A stretch of DNA of 64,000 nucleotides from Alistipes sp. UBA936 (GTDB lineage Bacteria; Bacteroidota; Bacteroidia; Bacteroidales; Rikenellaceae): NCBI GenBank assembly GCA_002293505.1, contig DBDI01000021.1, positions 2,146-66,145 of the forward strand. Reading direction: 5' to 3'. The notes beneath the pieces are model-generated. The model worked only from the letters and a program-made list of their open reading frames with translations. It did not search any database and was not told the DNA's origin. A program made the translations under genes and the position numbers. Shown here one piece after another: positions 36,044 to 45,282 of this stretch (position 1 is its first letter; the number at the start of each line of letters is the position of its first letter).

Positions 36044-39000
36044 TCAGTGTTTGTGTTCGACCACCAGATAGCTCTCCACCCTCATCTCGCCTATCCCGAA
36101 CCCGTGCTCGCCGTCTGTCAGGAATAGGTGTTCGCGCGCCGGAACGAAGACCGCGTACGGTTCGCTCGGACGGAGCTTGCCGCCCGGAGTGTCCAGTTCG
36201 TGGATCGCGTATCCCTTGCCTCGCACGCGCGTCAGACGAATCATAGAGAGGCTCTCCAGCGTGGCGACACAAGGGTGTGCACGTATCGCGAAAGCCATCT
36301 CGTCGTAGCTCAGCGTCGCGCCCGGACGTGGGGTTTGACGGCTGCCCTGCCACGGGGCGATCACCTCGTCGCACAACGCCTTGAGGCGGGCACGACACTC
36401 ACCCGTTGAGTGGCCCGGCCGGAAAGTAACCCGAGCGCGCACCAATACCTCCTCGTAGCGGGGATTGATCACGTCGATTCGCCCGACCGCATCACTGGCC
36501 CGGCGGGTGAGATACTCCTCGATGCGTAAGATCTGAGTACCAGTCAGCCTTGGTCGCCACCCTCTGCGTCCCTGTCGGCCCTCGGCGGGAATGGCCATAA
36601 GTGTTACAACTCCGCGCTGCTCACCTCGCGTGTCAAGCCCGGGGAAACACCGCACGAAAGCTATCTCGGGGAACGCCTGCGTGGTCAGACGCTCGTAGTC
36701 GCGTGGCGTGACCGCCCGCCCGCGGTGAGTGACCCAGCCCGAAAAGCGAGTGAGTTTCTGTTGCGGTGTTTCGGGTCGCATCCGCCCGCCACCCCTCGTG
36801 GACAAGTAGCGCACGCCTACAACCCCCGGAACGGCCTTTTGCAACCGCACCGACTCAAACGCCGGTTCGGTTTCGGACACACCTTCGGGTATTTCGCCCT
36901 CGGAATCCATCACGAGTCGCACGGCATTGGAAACTATCCGGCGCAGCGCAGGCACGCGGCGAATACCCTCCACGACGGTCGCCCGAAACCACAACTCGCC
37001 ATCCTCAGCCGGAAGCCGCTCGGGAAGATCCAGCGTGATCATCCCTGGGCCGGAGAGGTTGTCGGTCGTGTCGTGCAGCATCACATCGTCAGGCAACTCA
37101 CCCCATCGGTAGCCGTCGCCCCAAAACCAACGTACCGACGGTGGCGCACTTGCCCCGCGCTCCAGCTCCGCAAAGTCGAACCACAGATGCATCACCTCTC
37201 CGCCCCTGACCCCGTTCAGACTGAAGAGCAAATGCGCCTCGCCCTCCAACGACGGGATCAGCGGAACCGAACTGCGCTCGCGGTTTGGATATGCCCGCCG
37301 TATGCCGATCGGGTGGATGTGCCAGAAGCCCGCGTCAGGTCGTTGGCGGCGTTCGCGCAGGTCGATCCGTTCTGTGGCGCGATAATCCGCCGTGATGCGT
37401 TCGACCAGCGGCGCAATGGGAGGTGGGAGCGATGGGGCAAGGCGCTTCTTGCCGATGCTCTCTATGAGCCGTTGCGAGAAGAGCTCTCTGTGGCGTCGCT
37501 CTCCGAATCCCATATCGGGCGCGGTCAGGTTCAGTCGCACGAAGCCGCTGCGGGAACGGATCGTGTAGTCGTACTCCTCTTCGGCCGTGACGATCCGAGG
37601 CATCTTCCCGACGGGGATATCACGCAGGATTGTACTGTCGGCCAACGGGGCCTCTTTCAGGGGGCTGTCGTCGGGCGCTGCGGGCGAGGAGGCGAACAGA
37701 AAGTGAGAGCTCTGCTCAACGGGGTCGTGCCAGCGGTGGTCGCTCAGGTACTGCGCCGAGAGACGGAATGAGCGGTTGTCGATCCCCAGACCGTAGTTGC
37801 GGTAGTGTTCGAACAGGCTCACAGTCGGCAGGCCGCTCCAGTGAATATGTAGGTCGAGGGCGGTGGTGTGCTTGACAGCCATCTCGTAACTTCCCACAAC
37901 GAACCACGCCCCCGGTTCGTTCCCCACCCCGAACGGCGCGAAGGGTTTGGAGTTGTCCACCCGCCCAAGGTCGTTGTACACCGCCAGCGACGTGAGCCCC
38001 TCCACCTCGACATTCACTATGATGCGTTTCAACACAAAGTCGCGGATCCATGTGTATGGGTAGAGCCACGCGTCGAGATTGAGCCGAACCCTCACGGCGG
38101 GAAACTGAGCCTCGATCCCGTGGGTGGGCTGGGTGCATCCGGCCGTTGGGGGAAACTCGTTCGGCAGGGTGCAGCGAATTGTCAGATTGTCGGGGTCGCC
38201 CTCGCCCGCCGTTGTGTGCACCCTGCCAACGTGCTCCCATCCCGCCTCGGTGCTGATCTCGACCCAGAACAGATCGGCCATCAGGCGGGGGTCGCGGATG
38301 TTGTTGGCTTCTATGAACGAGGTGAGGGCGTGGGATTCGGTTTCGAGCCGCAGGTGGATGGTTCGCCGACCCTCGCGCAACAGCAACACAGGCGACGAAA
38401 CGATGAATCCGGGCGAGGAGTCGAGACCCGAGGGTCGCCTGCCCGAAAACAGCGGCCCATCCTCGTCGGGCCCGGCGGAGTGTTCGGTGGTTTGTTCGGG
38501 AGGCAGTTCGCGCACCTCGACCTCCGTGACGCAGCCGAGTGCCGAGGCGGGATAGAGGTTGCTCTGGCGGCGGTAATGGACGGCGACTATGCGGCCCACG
38601 GTTGGGCTTTCGAGAACCACCTCTTTGGTCGGGCGGAAAACCGCGCCGCCAGCACCAAGCAGAAATCCGGTTTCGGGCCCGACCGTGACCCCTTCGCGCG
38701 AACTCTTCTCCAGCGCAACCCACACCTCGGCCGGCCTGCCAGGAAGGTCGAGTATGCCGCCGATGCGGTCGAGGTACCAGTACGGCAATTCGTCCCAACG
38801 GTGATTGAACGTCTCGACTATCTCGTTCAGGTTGTGGACAAACGTCCGAAGCAATGCCTGCGAAGGCTCCATCGTGCCGTCCGGTTCTGGTAAACCCGGT
38901 CCGGCAGCGGGGCGGGCGCAAAGCCCCTCGATCAGAGGCAACAGTTCGCGAAAGTAGCCATCGGGGTTGCCGTGCTGGTCGACGTAGCGCACGCTCCCGG

Positions 39001-39070
39001 CCACCTCCAACGCCCGACGCAGCAGGCGCATCTCCCCGTCGTCGCACACCCGGATGTGGTTCGGTTTCAT
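36044..39070 (-). CDS. eCIS baseplate protein, Pvc11/gpJ-like
   Basis: 1008 residues, the largest gene of the cluster. The size, position after gp25 and C-terminal part with baseplate J-type features (GWVTHRGRAVTPRDYERLTTQAFPEIAFVRCFPG; later RPGATLSYDEMAFAIRAHPCVATL) fit the Pvc11/Afp11 wedge protein. The middle is beta-rich. It overlaps the gp25 gene by 4 nt and is 7 nt before the putative fibre gene. Confidence 0.82.
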   Translation of the reverse strand: MKPNHIRVCDDGEMRLLRRALEVAGSVRYVDQHGNPDGYFRELLPLIEGLCARPAAGPGLPEPDGTMEPSQALLRTFVHNLNEIVETFNHRWDELPYWYLDRIGGILDLPGRPAEVWVALEKSSREGVTVGPETGFLLGAGGAVFRPTKEVVLESPTVGRIVAVHYRRQSNLYPASALGCVTEVEVRELPPEQTTEHSAGPDEDGPLFSGRRPSGLDSSPGFIVSSPVLLLREGRRTIHLRLETESHALTSFIEANNIRDPRLMADLFWVEISTEAGWEHVGRVHTTAGEGDPDNLTIRCTLPNEFPPTAGCTQPTHGIEAQFPAVRVRLNLDAWLYPYTWIRDFVLKRIIVNVEVEGLTSLAVYNDLGRVDNSKPFAPFGVGNEPGAWFVVGSYEMAVKHTTALDLHIHWSGLPTVSLFEHYRNYGLGIDNRSFRLSAQYLSDHRWHDPVEQSSHFLFASSPAAPDDSPLKEAPLADSTILRDIPVGKMPRIVTAEEEYDYTIRSRSGFVRLNLTAPDMGFGERRHRELFSQRLIESIGKKRLAPSLPPPIAPLVERITADYRATERIDLRERRQRPDAGFWHIHPIGIRRAYPNRERSSVPLIPSLEGEAHLLFSLNGVRGGEVMHLWFDFAELERGASAPPSVRWFWGDGYRWGELPDDVMLHDTTDNLSGPGMITLDLPERLPAEDGELWFRATVVEGIRRVPALRRIVSNAVRLVMDSEGEIPEGVSETEPAFESVRLQKAVPGVVGVRYLSTRGGGRMRPETPQQKLTRFSGWVTHRGRAVTPRDYERLTTQAFPEIAFVRCFPGLDTRGEQRGVVTLMAIPAEGRQGRRGWRPRLTGTQILRIEEYLTRRASDAVGRIDVINPRYEEVLVRARVTFRPGHSTGECRARLKALCDEVIAPWQGSRQTPRPGATLSYDEMAFAIRAHPCVATLESLSMIRLTRVRGKGYAIHELDTPGGKLRPSEPYAVFVPAREHLFLTDGEHGFGIGEMRVESYLVVEHKH

Positions 39071-39474
39071 AGGTCGGTGCCCTCCAGAAAGTAGAACGGG
39101 AAGACGAGGTTGCTACGGCTGTTGGTCTGGCGTACGCGGTAATCGAGCTCGATCCACAACACTCCCCGCTCTGGCTCGCGCATCTCGACACGAACCGACA
39201 ACACCTCCACCCGCGGTTCGTGAAACAGTACGGCCCCGGCAATCTCGTCGGCTATCATCGTTCGCTCGGACAGGGTAATCTCACCGAAGACCCATCGCCG
39301 GAGCCCGCAACCGTATTCAAGCCTTCGGACGCGCTCGCCCGGTGAGGTGGAAAAGAGTATGCGCAGGCTTTGGCGGATATCTTCCTCCTGGGCGACCATT
39401 GCCACACCCTGCCCCTTGATGAATCGCGGCGGAAAGGCCCAACCGCGTCCCAGATAACTCTTCGATTCGCTCAT
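39067..39474 (-). CDS. eCIS baseplate gp25-like protein (Pvc9)
   Basis: 135 residues from ATG 39474. GWAFPPRF (about 11-18), EEDIRQSLRILFSTSPGERVRRLEYGCGLRRWVFGE (about 30-66) and a C-terminal DYRVRQTNSRSNLVFPFYF fit the T4 gp25/GPW family that joins the sheath to the baseplate. A longer in-frame start would run through the PAAR gene and is not needed. Confidence 0.9.
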   Translation of the reverse strand: MSESKSYLGRGWAFPPRFIKGQGVAMVAQEEDIRQSLRILFSTSPGERVRRLEYGCGLRRWVFGEITLSERTMIADEIAGAVLFHEPRVEVLSVRVEMREPERGVLWIELDYRVRQTNSRSNLVFPFYFLEGTDL

Positions 39475-39479
39475 ACGCC

Positions 39480-39782
39480 CTACCCTCCTATCAGTACCGT
39501 CGGACATCCGATGACTATGCTTCCTCCGTGGGTACAGGTATCGCCCATCCGCGCGGCGGGCTTGCCGCAGATCATCACCGTGGACGAACCCTTGACTATC
39601 GTATCGGGTGGCCCGACGCACACGCACGAATCACCAACAAGGGCAGCGGGAAGTTTGCCTATGAGGACTGTCGCTGCGCCGGGCCCTATGATGGGGCCTC
39701 CGACGTGGGGCACGGGTGGCAGGCCCGGCGTTGTCATCGGGCAGACGTGCATATCGGTTATTCTGGCGGCCGGTTGTCCCAT
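39480..39782 (-). CDS. PAAR-domain spike tip (Pvc10-like)
   Basis: 100 residues. Repeated PAARMGD/PAALVGD and MICGKPAARMGD motifs are the PAAR fold, with His and Cys (MHVCPM, DTCTHGG) able to bind the apical metal ion. It caps the spike and sharpens it. It lies 5 nt before gp25 and 3 nt after the VgrG-like gene. Confidence 0.93.
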   Translation of the reverse strand: MGQPAARITDMHVCPMTTPGLPPVPHVGGPIIGPGAATVLIGKLPAALVGDSCVCVGPPDTIVKGSSTVMICGKPAARMGDTCTHGGSIVIGCPTVLIGG

Positions 39783-39785
39783 CTG

Positions 39786-41519
39786 TTAATTAATCATCGT
39801 CATTGCTCCCTTTATCGTGGTGGTGCCCGAGGCCGACAGTTCCGCCGAGGCGGTTCCCTTGACGGTCATCGACGCATCGGCCTTAGCTTCTACGTTGAGC
39901 CCCTTGAGCTTCAGGTCGGTCTTCGCGGTCAGGGACGCTGCTGAGCCCGCCGACGCGGTGAGGTCGGTCTTGGCCTTCAGGGTGAGTGCCTTGGACGATT
40001 CTATGGTGATGCCGCCATCGTTCATTGTGAGCCGGTTGCCGTTCTGGTCTTCGAGGGTTATGCCCTTGTCATCGTCACTCAGCACGAGACGGTTCGCACC
40101 AGGAGTCTCGATCGTGACGGACTTTGCCTTCTCGTCGATCACCAGCCGGATCCCTTCGCGAGTCACCATTGCCCGAATGTCATTCTCGGCCTTCACCTCG
40201 AAGGGCTGTGGGCGGGCACTGCTGTAAAGGCTGCCCAGTACGACCGGATAGCACGGATCGTCGTTGAAGAACCCCACGATCAGTTCGTCACCTTCGTCGG
40301 GGATGAGCATCGAACCGTAACCCTTGCTTGCCCAAGAGGAAGACAACCGCGCCCACACGACGTTGCTCTTGCCGTTCAGGGTCGGCAGTTCGATCTGGAT
40401 GCGGCCGCCCTTCGCCGGGTCGCCGTCCGCTTTTACCATCTTGCCTATGTGCAGCCCACCGATAGTGGGCAACAGTTCCGTGGGGCGGGAAGGCGCTTCA
40501 TCCGGCAGGCCGAGATGGGCCGTTGTCGTCCAGCTGCCGTCGCGGATGTCGTGCTCCACCTCTCCGATGTATGCCGTGCCATCGAAGTGTTTGCCGAAGC
40601 CGTCGAGTTGGAGCGTCCCGCCCGCGGTGGCCCCAGCCGAACCGGAAAAGGTGACGCTGCCCCGGATTCGCGATAGTGCGGCGCGGAGACTGTGGGCGTC
40701 GGCCCAGACGGTGAGCGTGTCGGCATCTGGTGCACCGACCGTTTGCAGTTCCCACTCCTTTATGCCCGCCGCGGAAGCGAGTTTGGCGGGATCGTCCGAC
40801 CCTTGGGAGTTCAGCGAAGGTTTTCCTGCCTTGCCTGCGATGCTCTTTTGCTCGGCCGGGTTCCACGCCCGTGCCCCGATACCAGGCACGCGACCATCGG
40901 ACGACACCTCGACCCGAAACGAAACTATGTTGGGCCCGAAGATAAGCGAGAGCGAGGGAGAAGCGCCTACGGCGGGCGGTGCGATGGTGACTTTCTTGCC
41001 CTCTGTGACGAAGACCATCCCGTTGCGCTCCGCCAGCGAGAGAACCCAATCCCAGTCCGGACAGTAGTATTGAACCAACTCGCCATACTTCGCCGAGGTG
41101 CCCTTGACCGAGGGTTCGAGCGATGAGTACTCCCCGAGGACGGCCCCGATGGCGGCACTGTCGGTCGAGTCGGTGAACAAGCGACTGTGGCGTCCTTGGG
41201 TCAACGGGAAGGCGTGGTCGCGACACTCCACGCGAAGCAGTGCCCCGTTTCCCGGCCCGATCTCCAGTCCGTGGGAGACGACCGCACCCTCGAACAGCGG
41301 CGACTCGTCGTCATCGTGGCCCGCCTCGATTCGAATGTTTTTGCCGACGGCGAATGTGTCGTCATCCGCGCCGGGAACTACCCCCGACAGCATATCGCCT
41401 GTCTCGAAGAGCAACATCGCCCGTCCGATACGTCCGACGCCACACTCCACGTGAGCCGACACAAGTCGAAAAGCGACCCCGACGGCCTTGCCCTCGCTGT
41501 AGACGCTACAACGTACCAT
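39786..41519 (-). CDS. VgrG-like spike protein (Pvc8)
   Basis: 577 residues. N-terminal gp27-like part (about 1-350), then a gp5 OB-fold region (GKMVKADGDPAKGGRIQIELPTLNG) and a C-terminal beta-helix of repeated short strands (ITIESSKALTLKAKTDLTASAGSAASLTAKTDLKLKGLNVEAK) ending at a Thr/Ser-rich tip that would carry PAAR. It overlaps the LysM protein by 14 nt. Known: such proteins form the trimeric spike at the centre of the baseplate. Confidence 0.92.
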   Translation of the reverse strand: MVRCSVYSEGKAVGVAFRLVSAHVECGVGRIGRAMLLFETGDMLSGVVPGADDDTFAVGKNIRIEAGHDDDESPLFEGAVVSHGLEIGPGNGALLRVECRDHAFPLTQGRHSRLFTDSTDSAAIGAVLGEYSSLEPSVKGTSAKYGELVQYYCPDWDWVLSLAERNGMVFVTEGKKVTIAPPAVGASPSLSLIFGPNIVSFRVEVSSDGRVPGIGARAWNPAEQKSIAGKAGKPSLNSQGSDDPAKLASAAGIKEWELQTVGAPDADTLTVWADAHSLRAALSRIRGSVTFSGSAGATAGGTLQLDGFGKHFDGTAYIGEVEHDIRDGSWTTTAHLGLPDEAPSRPTELLPTIGGLHIGKMVKADGDPAKGGRIQIELPTLNGKSNVVWARLSSSWASKGYGSMLIPDEGDELIVGFFNDDPCYPVVLGSLYSSARPQPFEVKAENDIRAMVTREGIRLVIDEKAKSVTIETPGANRLVLSDDDKGITLEDQNGNRLTMNDGGITIESSKALTLKAKTDLTASAGSAASLTAKTDLKLKGLNVEAKADASMTVKGTASAELSASGTTTIKGAMTMIN

Positions 41520-42198
41520 TGCGGACTCGTTTAAGAGGCGGAAAGACTATCTCCGTGCCAGGCGCCACGTGGCGAAATCCGCCAAGGCCGTTCTCGCGGG
41601 CAACTTCGACACAGTACGACGGGTCGCCATAGATCCTGTCACACCACAGGGCGAGCGTTTCGCCGTCGGTGAGGCGGATGCGGCGTGTGAGGTCGGGCGA
41701 AGAACGGCCCACCTGTCGAGCCTCGGTGAGAGGGTCGAGCCAACCACTGAGCTTCATCTTCACCTTTACGCGCAGGGGCGAGCCGTCGGGCCGAAAGAGC
41801 GTGTAGTCGTAGTCGAGCCCCGTAAGGCGGCCTTTGAATATGAAGCTGCCCCAACTAAGTTTCAGGAAGTTGGGCTGGTGACTCTCGCCGTTGAGACGAT
41901 AGGCGACCTTTTCCAGATGCTCGACCAGGGCGGGAATGGTAGTGTCGGCCTGACCGAGCAGCAGGGGGATGACGCCCGTCTCGTCGAAGATGAAGTCGAA
42001 CGACAGGCCAGTTTCTGTCTGAAGGTAAAAGGTCTTGGCCGGAGCCGACGTGCCGAAGTTCCTGCCGCCGCCGAACTTACTGCCCTTTGAGTACTTCAGC
42101 GAGGCGGGGTTGATCTGCACCGTGATGTCGCCGCACTCCGACGACAGGCGCTCGTCGCTGTAGCCGATGATCTTCATCCTGGTCAACGTGCCGCTCAT
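41506..42198 (-). CDS. eCIS LysM-containing hub protein (Pvc7-like)
   Basis: 230 residues from ATG 42198. The N-terminal part (INPASLKYSKGSKFG...FYLQTETGLSFDFIFDETG) fits the CIS tube/Pvc7 domain and the C-terminal ~55 residues (RIRLTDGETLALWCDRIYGDPSYCVEVARENGLGGFRHVAPGTEIVFPPL) form a LysM-like module. Known relatives connect inner tube and spike. It is 14 nt downstream of the second tube gene. Confidence 0.85.
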   Translation of the reverse strand: MSGTLTRMKIIGYSDERLSSECGDITVQINPASLKYSKGSKFGGGRNFGTSAPAKTFYLQTETGLSFDFIFDETGVIPLLLGQADTTIPALVEHLEKVAYRLNGESHQPNFLKLSWGSFIFKGRLTGLDYDYTLFRPDGSPLRVKVKMKLSGWLDPLTEARQVGRSSPDLTRRIRLTDGETLALWCDRIYGDPSYCVEVARENGLGGFRHVAPGTEIVFPPLKRVRNGTL

Positions 42199-42212
42199 AG
42201 CCTGTCCGGGTG

Positions 42213-42650
42213 TTATTGTCCGCGTTTGAGTTCTGCGTAGGCCAGCTCGATGCTCTCCACGGCCAGATCGTTCTTCTGCGAGTCGAACGGCTCGGCATTC
42301 CACTTCACCGGCCACGCGCCCGAGCAGATCCACCAATACATCGGTTCGCCCTCCTCGTTGCGCAGGATGATCTCCACGTTACGCGGCACGATCGGCTTGG
42401 CGAACCCTCCTTCGAGCGTCGAATGGACCCACTCGCCGAAGTTGTTTTCGCGAGGCATCATCGCACGTTTCAACACGACGTTGGTTTGCCGTACGCCCTT
42501 CGGGAGGCGCAACTGGTGGTCGTTCACCCCGCCCTCGGAGACGGTCTCCATCTCCATTTCGGACGAGAGCCCGCTCGCCTCCTTGAACGCGACCTCGCCG
42601 ATTGAGGGCCCGCCCTGGAACTTGACCGAAAAGTAGAACGCCCCGGTCAT
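42213..42650 (-). CDS. Second inner-tube protein (Pvc5-like)
   Basis: 145 residues from ATG 42650, which overlaps the first tube gene's stop as TGATG. Phage T4 gp19-type tube fold: FYFSVKFQGGPSIGEVAFKEASGLSSEMEMETVSEGG and VEIILRNEEGEPMYWWICSGAWPVKWNAEPFDSQKNDLAVESIELAY. As with Pvc5/Afp5, it probably forms the tube ring joining spike and main tube. Confidence 0.85.
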   Translation of the reverse strand: MTGAFYFSVKFQGGPSIGEVAFKEASGLSSEMEMETVSEGGVNDHQLRLPKGVRQTNVVLKRAMMPRENNFGEWVHSTLEGGFAKPIVPRNVEIILRNEEGEPMYWWICSGAWPVKWNAEPFDSQKNDLAVESIELAYAELKRGQ

Positions 42651-43099
42651 CAGCTGTTGGCGATGGTTATGCCCTCGTGGGCGACTTCGAGCGTTTCGAC
42701 CGCCACCTCGTTGCCGTCCGATTTGAGATCGGTACCGGTGATCTTGGTGGGCCAGGCGTTCTTCAGCGTCCACACCATAGTCGGGGCGCCACCCTCGTCC
42801 AGAAGACTGATCACAACCTCCTTGCGCTCGATGGTGTTCATCTTGATCTTGCTGAACCAGTCCCAGAACGCATTGTCGCCCTTGAATACACCCTTCTTGA
42901 GGGTCACGTTGCCCGACTTCTTGATGCCCGGCATCTTGATGGTCGAAAACTCCTTGCTGTTGCCGTGGCGGTACTCGATCACCTGAGCCTCGATGTCCAA
43001 GCCGCTCACCTCGGCGAACGCCACCTCCTGGTCGGCGATCTTCACCTGAAAATAGAATTTTGGCAACGGCCAAACCTTATCCTGCGCTTCTCCTGCCAT
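42650..43099 (-). CDS. Main inner-tube protein (Pvc1-like)
   Basis: 149 residues, gp19-like tube family: FYFQVKIADQEVAFAEVSGLDIEAQVIEYRHGNSKEFSTIKMPGIKKSGNVTLKKGVF and EVAVETLEVAHEGITIAN. It forms the inner tube that holds cargo. It is 20 nt downstream of the sheath gene. Confidence 0.9.
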   Translation of the reverse strand: MAGEAQDKVWPLPKFYFQVKIADQEVAFAEVSGLDIEAQVIEYRHGNSKEFSTIKMPGIKKSGNVTLKKGVFKGDNAFWDWFSKIKMNTIERKEVVISLLDEGGAPTMVWTLKNAWPTKITGTDLKSDGNEVAVETLEVAHEGITIANS

Positions 43100-43119
43100 A
43101 ATGTTAGATTGTTAGTGTT

Positions 43120-44568
43120 TTATGATTTCTGCATTTGCTGTTGGAAAGTGATCTCGATGAACTCGGCCGGACGGCTCACCGCTACCAGTACCGTCACACG
43201 CATTATCCCTTCGAGGATGTCCTCCGGGGTCATCGTCTCGCCCAGCCCGACGTGGACACTGTACGCGTCGTCCGGAGTTGCACCGGCCAATCCGCCGCGC
43301 TTCCAGATGCCGTTCAGGAAGTTGGCTATCATACTTCGAACACTCACCCACGTGTTGGCCGTGTTGGGATCGAATACATAGGCCCGGGCGGCGTTCTTTA
43401 TCGACTCTTCGAGCATAATCATAGTTCGGCGCACGTTGATGTAGCGCCAGTCGAGCGAGTTGCCATCCAGAGTGCGCGCACCCCACACCTTTATGCCCTC
43501 GCCGGTGAATGTGCGGATGGCGTTGACGGCCTTGCCGCTCAGGGGGACGTTCAGGTCTTCCTGCTCCTCGTGGGAGATGTTCACCGCGGGACTGACCGCC
43601 GTGGCAAGAGAGGTGTTGGCCGGAGCTTTCCACACACCCTTGGTGTTATCGACCATCGTGTAGACTCCCGCCAGTCCGGCAGACACGGGTAGCAGGTTCA
43701 GCGCTGAACGCATCTCCTTCATCAGTTCGCGGTAGAGAGGGCTCAGTTGGGTGAGAACCTTGTGGAGGGTTGTCGACGCCACGGAGTCCATATCGGTGCC
43801 CAGTTGGTCGATGTAGCTCTGCGCCTGGGTCTTCTTATCCTCAGGCAGGGTCGAGCCGGTGATCTCTTCTGTGAGGGCGGTCTTCAGTTCTGCGGTGTCG
43901 AGGTTGTTGAAGTCTATCTCGTTCTCCTGCACGATGGAGGTGTTGAGCCACGGGTAGTAGACCGCGCCATAGTCGAGAAAACTGCTGCCGATCGCCTCGC
44001 GGAAAGCAGCCACGCAGTCCCCGTCGGGATCCTTTCTGTCCTTGTAGCCACCGTAAACGTCGAGCACGGCGAAACGACTCTGCATATCGTAGCCGCAATG
44101 TTTCAGCATCGCCTGTTGCAACGCATAACAATCCTCCGCATTAGGCAGACAGACCGCCTCGGGAACGACAACCATCGTGGGTTCCTGTTCCTTGAGCAAT
44201 GGTACGAGACCCTCTTCGAGTTTGGTTTTATCGAGCTCGTCCGCATAGCTGCCAACCGACACAACATAACAAGGCCCGCCGCCATTGGCGTAGAAGAGCA
44301 ACATCTGGTAATAGAGCGAAAAGCGGTCGGTTCGCTGCACCGACACGCCGCCCTCTTTTGAGATCGAGAAACGGGCCCGGGGTGCCTCGCCGAAGAATGA
44401 GCGGAACTCGGCCATAGAGGTGACGCGCCACGGTTTGCCCAGCAGCGATTTGCTGCCGTTGAGCGCCCTTTCGGTGTACCCGATGAAGGCGGGAACGGCC
44501 GTGGCAACCTCCACGACCGAGTTGGGGAATGCGTTCTTTTCGACGATGTACACCCCCGGGGTTTTCAT
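43120..44568 (-). CDS. Contractile sheath protein (Pvc2-like)
   Basis: 482 residues from ATG 44568 (MKTPGVYIVEKNAFPNSVVEVATAVPAFIGYTERA), a hallmark sheath start. The C-terminal region includes AGVYTMVDNTKGVWKAPAN, INAIRTFTGEGIKVWGARTLDGN-like and a final IMRVTVLVAVSRPAEFIEITFQQQ strand that links subunits. Afp/PVC have three sheath paralogues; only one is seen here. Upstream Mets at 44583 and 44574 would add only MCMCA. Confidence 0.95.
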   Translation of the reverse strand: MKTPGVYIVEKNAFPNSVVEVATAVPAFIGYTERALNGSKSLLGKPWRVTSMAEFRSFFGEAPRARFSISKEGGVSVQRTDRFSLYYQMLLFYANGGGPCYVVSVGSYADELDKTKLEEGLVPLLKEQEPTMVVVPEAVCLPNAEDCYALQQAMLKHCGYDMQSRFAVLDVYGGYKDRKDPDGDCVAAFREAIGSSFLDYGAVYYPWLNTSIVQENEIDFNNLDTAELKTALTEEITGSTLPEDKKTQAQSYIDQLGTDMDSVASTTLHKVLTQLSPLYRELMKEMRSALNLLPVSAGLAGVYTMVDNTKGVWKAPANTSLATAVSPAVNISHEEQEDLNVPLSGKAVNAIRTFTGEGIKVWGARTLDGNSLDWRYINVRRTMIMLEESIKNAARAYVFDPNTANTWVSVRSMIANFLNGIWKRGGLAGATPDDAYSVHVGLGETMTPEDILEGIMRVTVLVAVSRPAEFIEITFQQQMQKS

Positions 44569-44608
44569 TGCACACATACACAAAGCTGGTTTTTAAAGAG
44601 TTTCGTAT

Positions 44609-45280
44609 TCAATAGTAAAAATATGTCGTAATGGTGTTGTGCGGGTCGCTCAGCGAACTCTCCCTTGGACGTGGAAATGGTACCCGGTCGGCCAGCAGGC
44701 ATTCGCCCCTCGGGCGAACCTCCCACAGCTGGAATCTGTGAGGTGGGTTTTCGGTCAGGATTACTTGTTCGTCGGTGGTCGTCCGCCAGGCCGTGCCGAA
44801 GTGTGTTCCGGGTGGCAGCAGCTCCGGCGGCGAGAAAGTGACCCTGTTCTGTGCCTCCCGCAACGCGATCCGGCTCGTCGGGTCTGTGTGGCGCGGAATG
44901 AGGATGAATTCCAACTTCCGTGCGGGCGGGTGTAGTTCCAACTCCACGCTCTCTTCCGTGGTCCTCAGCAGGGCCCACGTTCCGGGTTGGCGGACGATCT
45001 CCAGTTCAGCACCCTGCGCCTCGGCCCGCTCGGTAACGTAATGGAACAACGGGTCGGTCGGGATCACGCGGAAGGTCGGGTGGAACTCCTCGGGCGGCCG
45101 CCCCTGCGGGCGAAGAACGGTCCAACACTCCGAGCCGAGCGGGCGAAGAATATATCCCGAACGTCGAAAGAACGAGGAGGTCACCGAGTCCGGCTCAAGG
45201 CACACGGGCGGCGCGGAGGAGTAATAACCGTGTCGGATGGCGACAGTTAGGTAGGGAGTGTAAGTTTCGATGCGACTCAT
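44609..45280 (-). CDS. Unknown eCIS-cluster protein
   Basis: 223 residues, no recognised domain, no signal peptide or membrane helix. It is rich in Pro, Arg, Glu and Thr and looks beta-structured, with a central ELEIVRQPGTWALLRTTEESVELELHP and a final acidic and aromatic end (TITTYFYY). It lies between cap and sheath genes, with a 2-nt gap to the cap. It may be a structural accessory or assembly factor, but this is only context. Confidence 0.6.
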   Translation of the reverse strand: MSRIETYTPYLTVAIRHGYYSSAPPVCLEPDSVTSSFFRRSGYILRPLGSECWTVLRPQGRPPEEFHPTFRVIPTDPLFHYVTERAEAQGAELEIVRQPGTWALLRTTEESVELELHPPARKLEFILIPRHTDPTSRIALREAQNRVTFSPPELLPPGTHFGTAWRTTTDEQVILTENPPHRFQLWEVRPRGECLLADRVPFPRPRESSLSDPHNTITTYFYY

Positions 45281-45282
45281 TG

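Noticed and set aside
37716..39242. 508-codon Arg-rich frame inside the Pvc11-like gene
   Set aside because: Out-of-frame shadow with high Arg/Pro/Gly content and no domain.
42651..43073. N-terminal extension of the second tube gene
   Set aside because: It overlaps the first tube gene out of frame; ATG 42650 with TGATG coupling is the better start.
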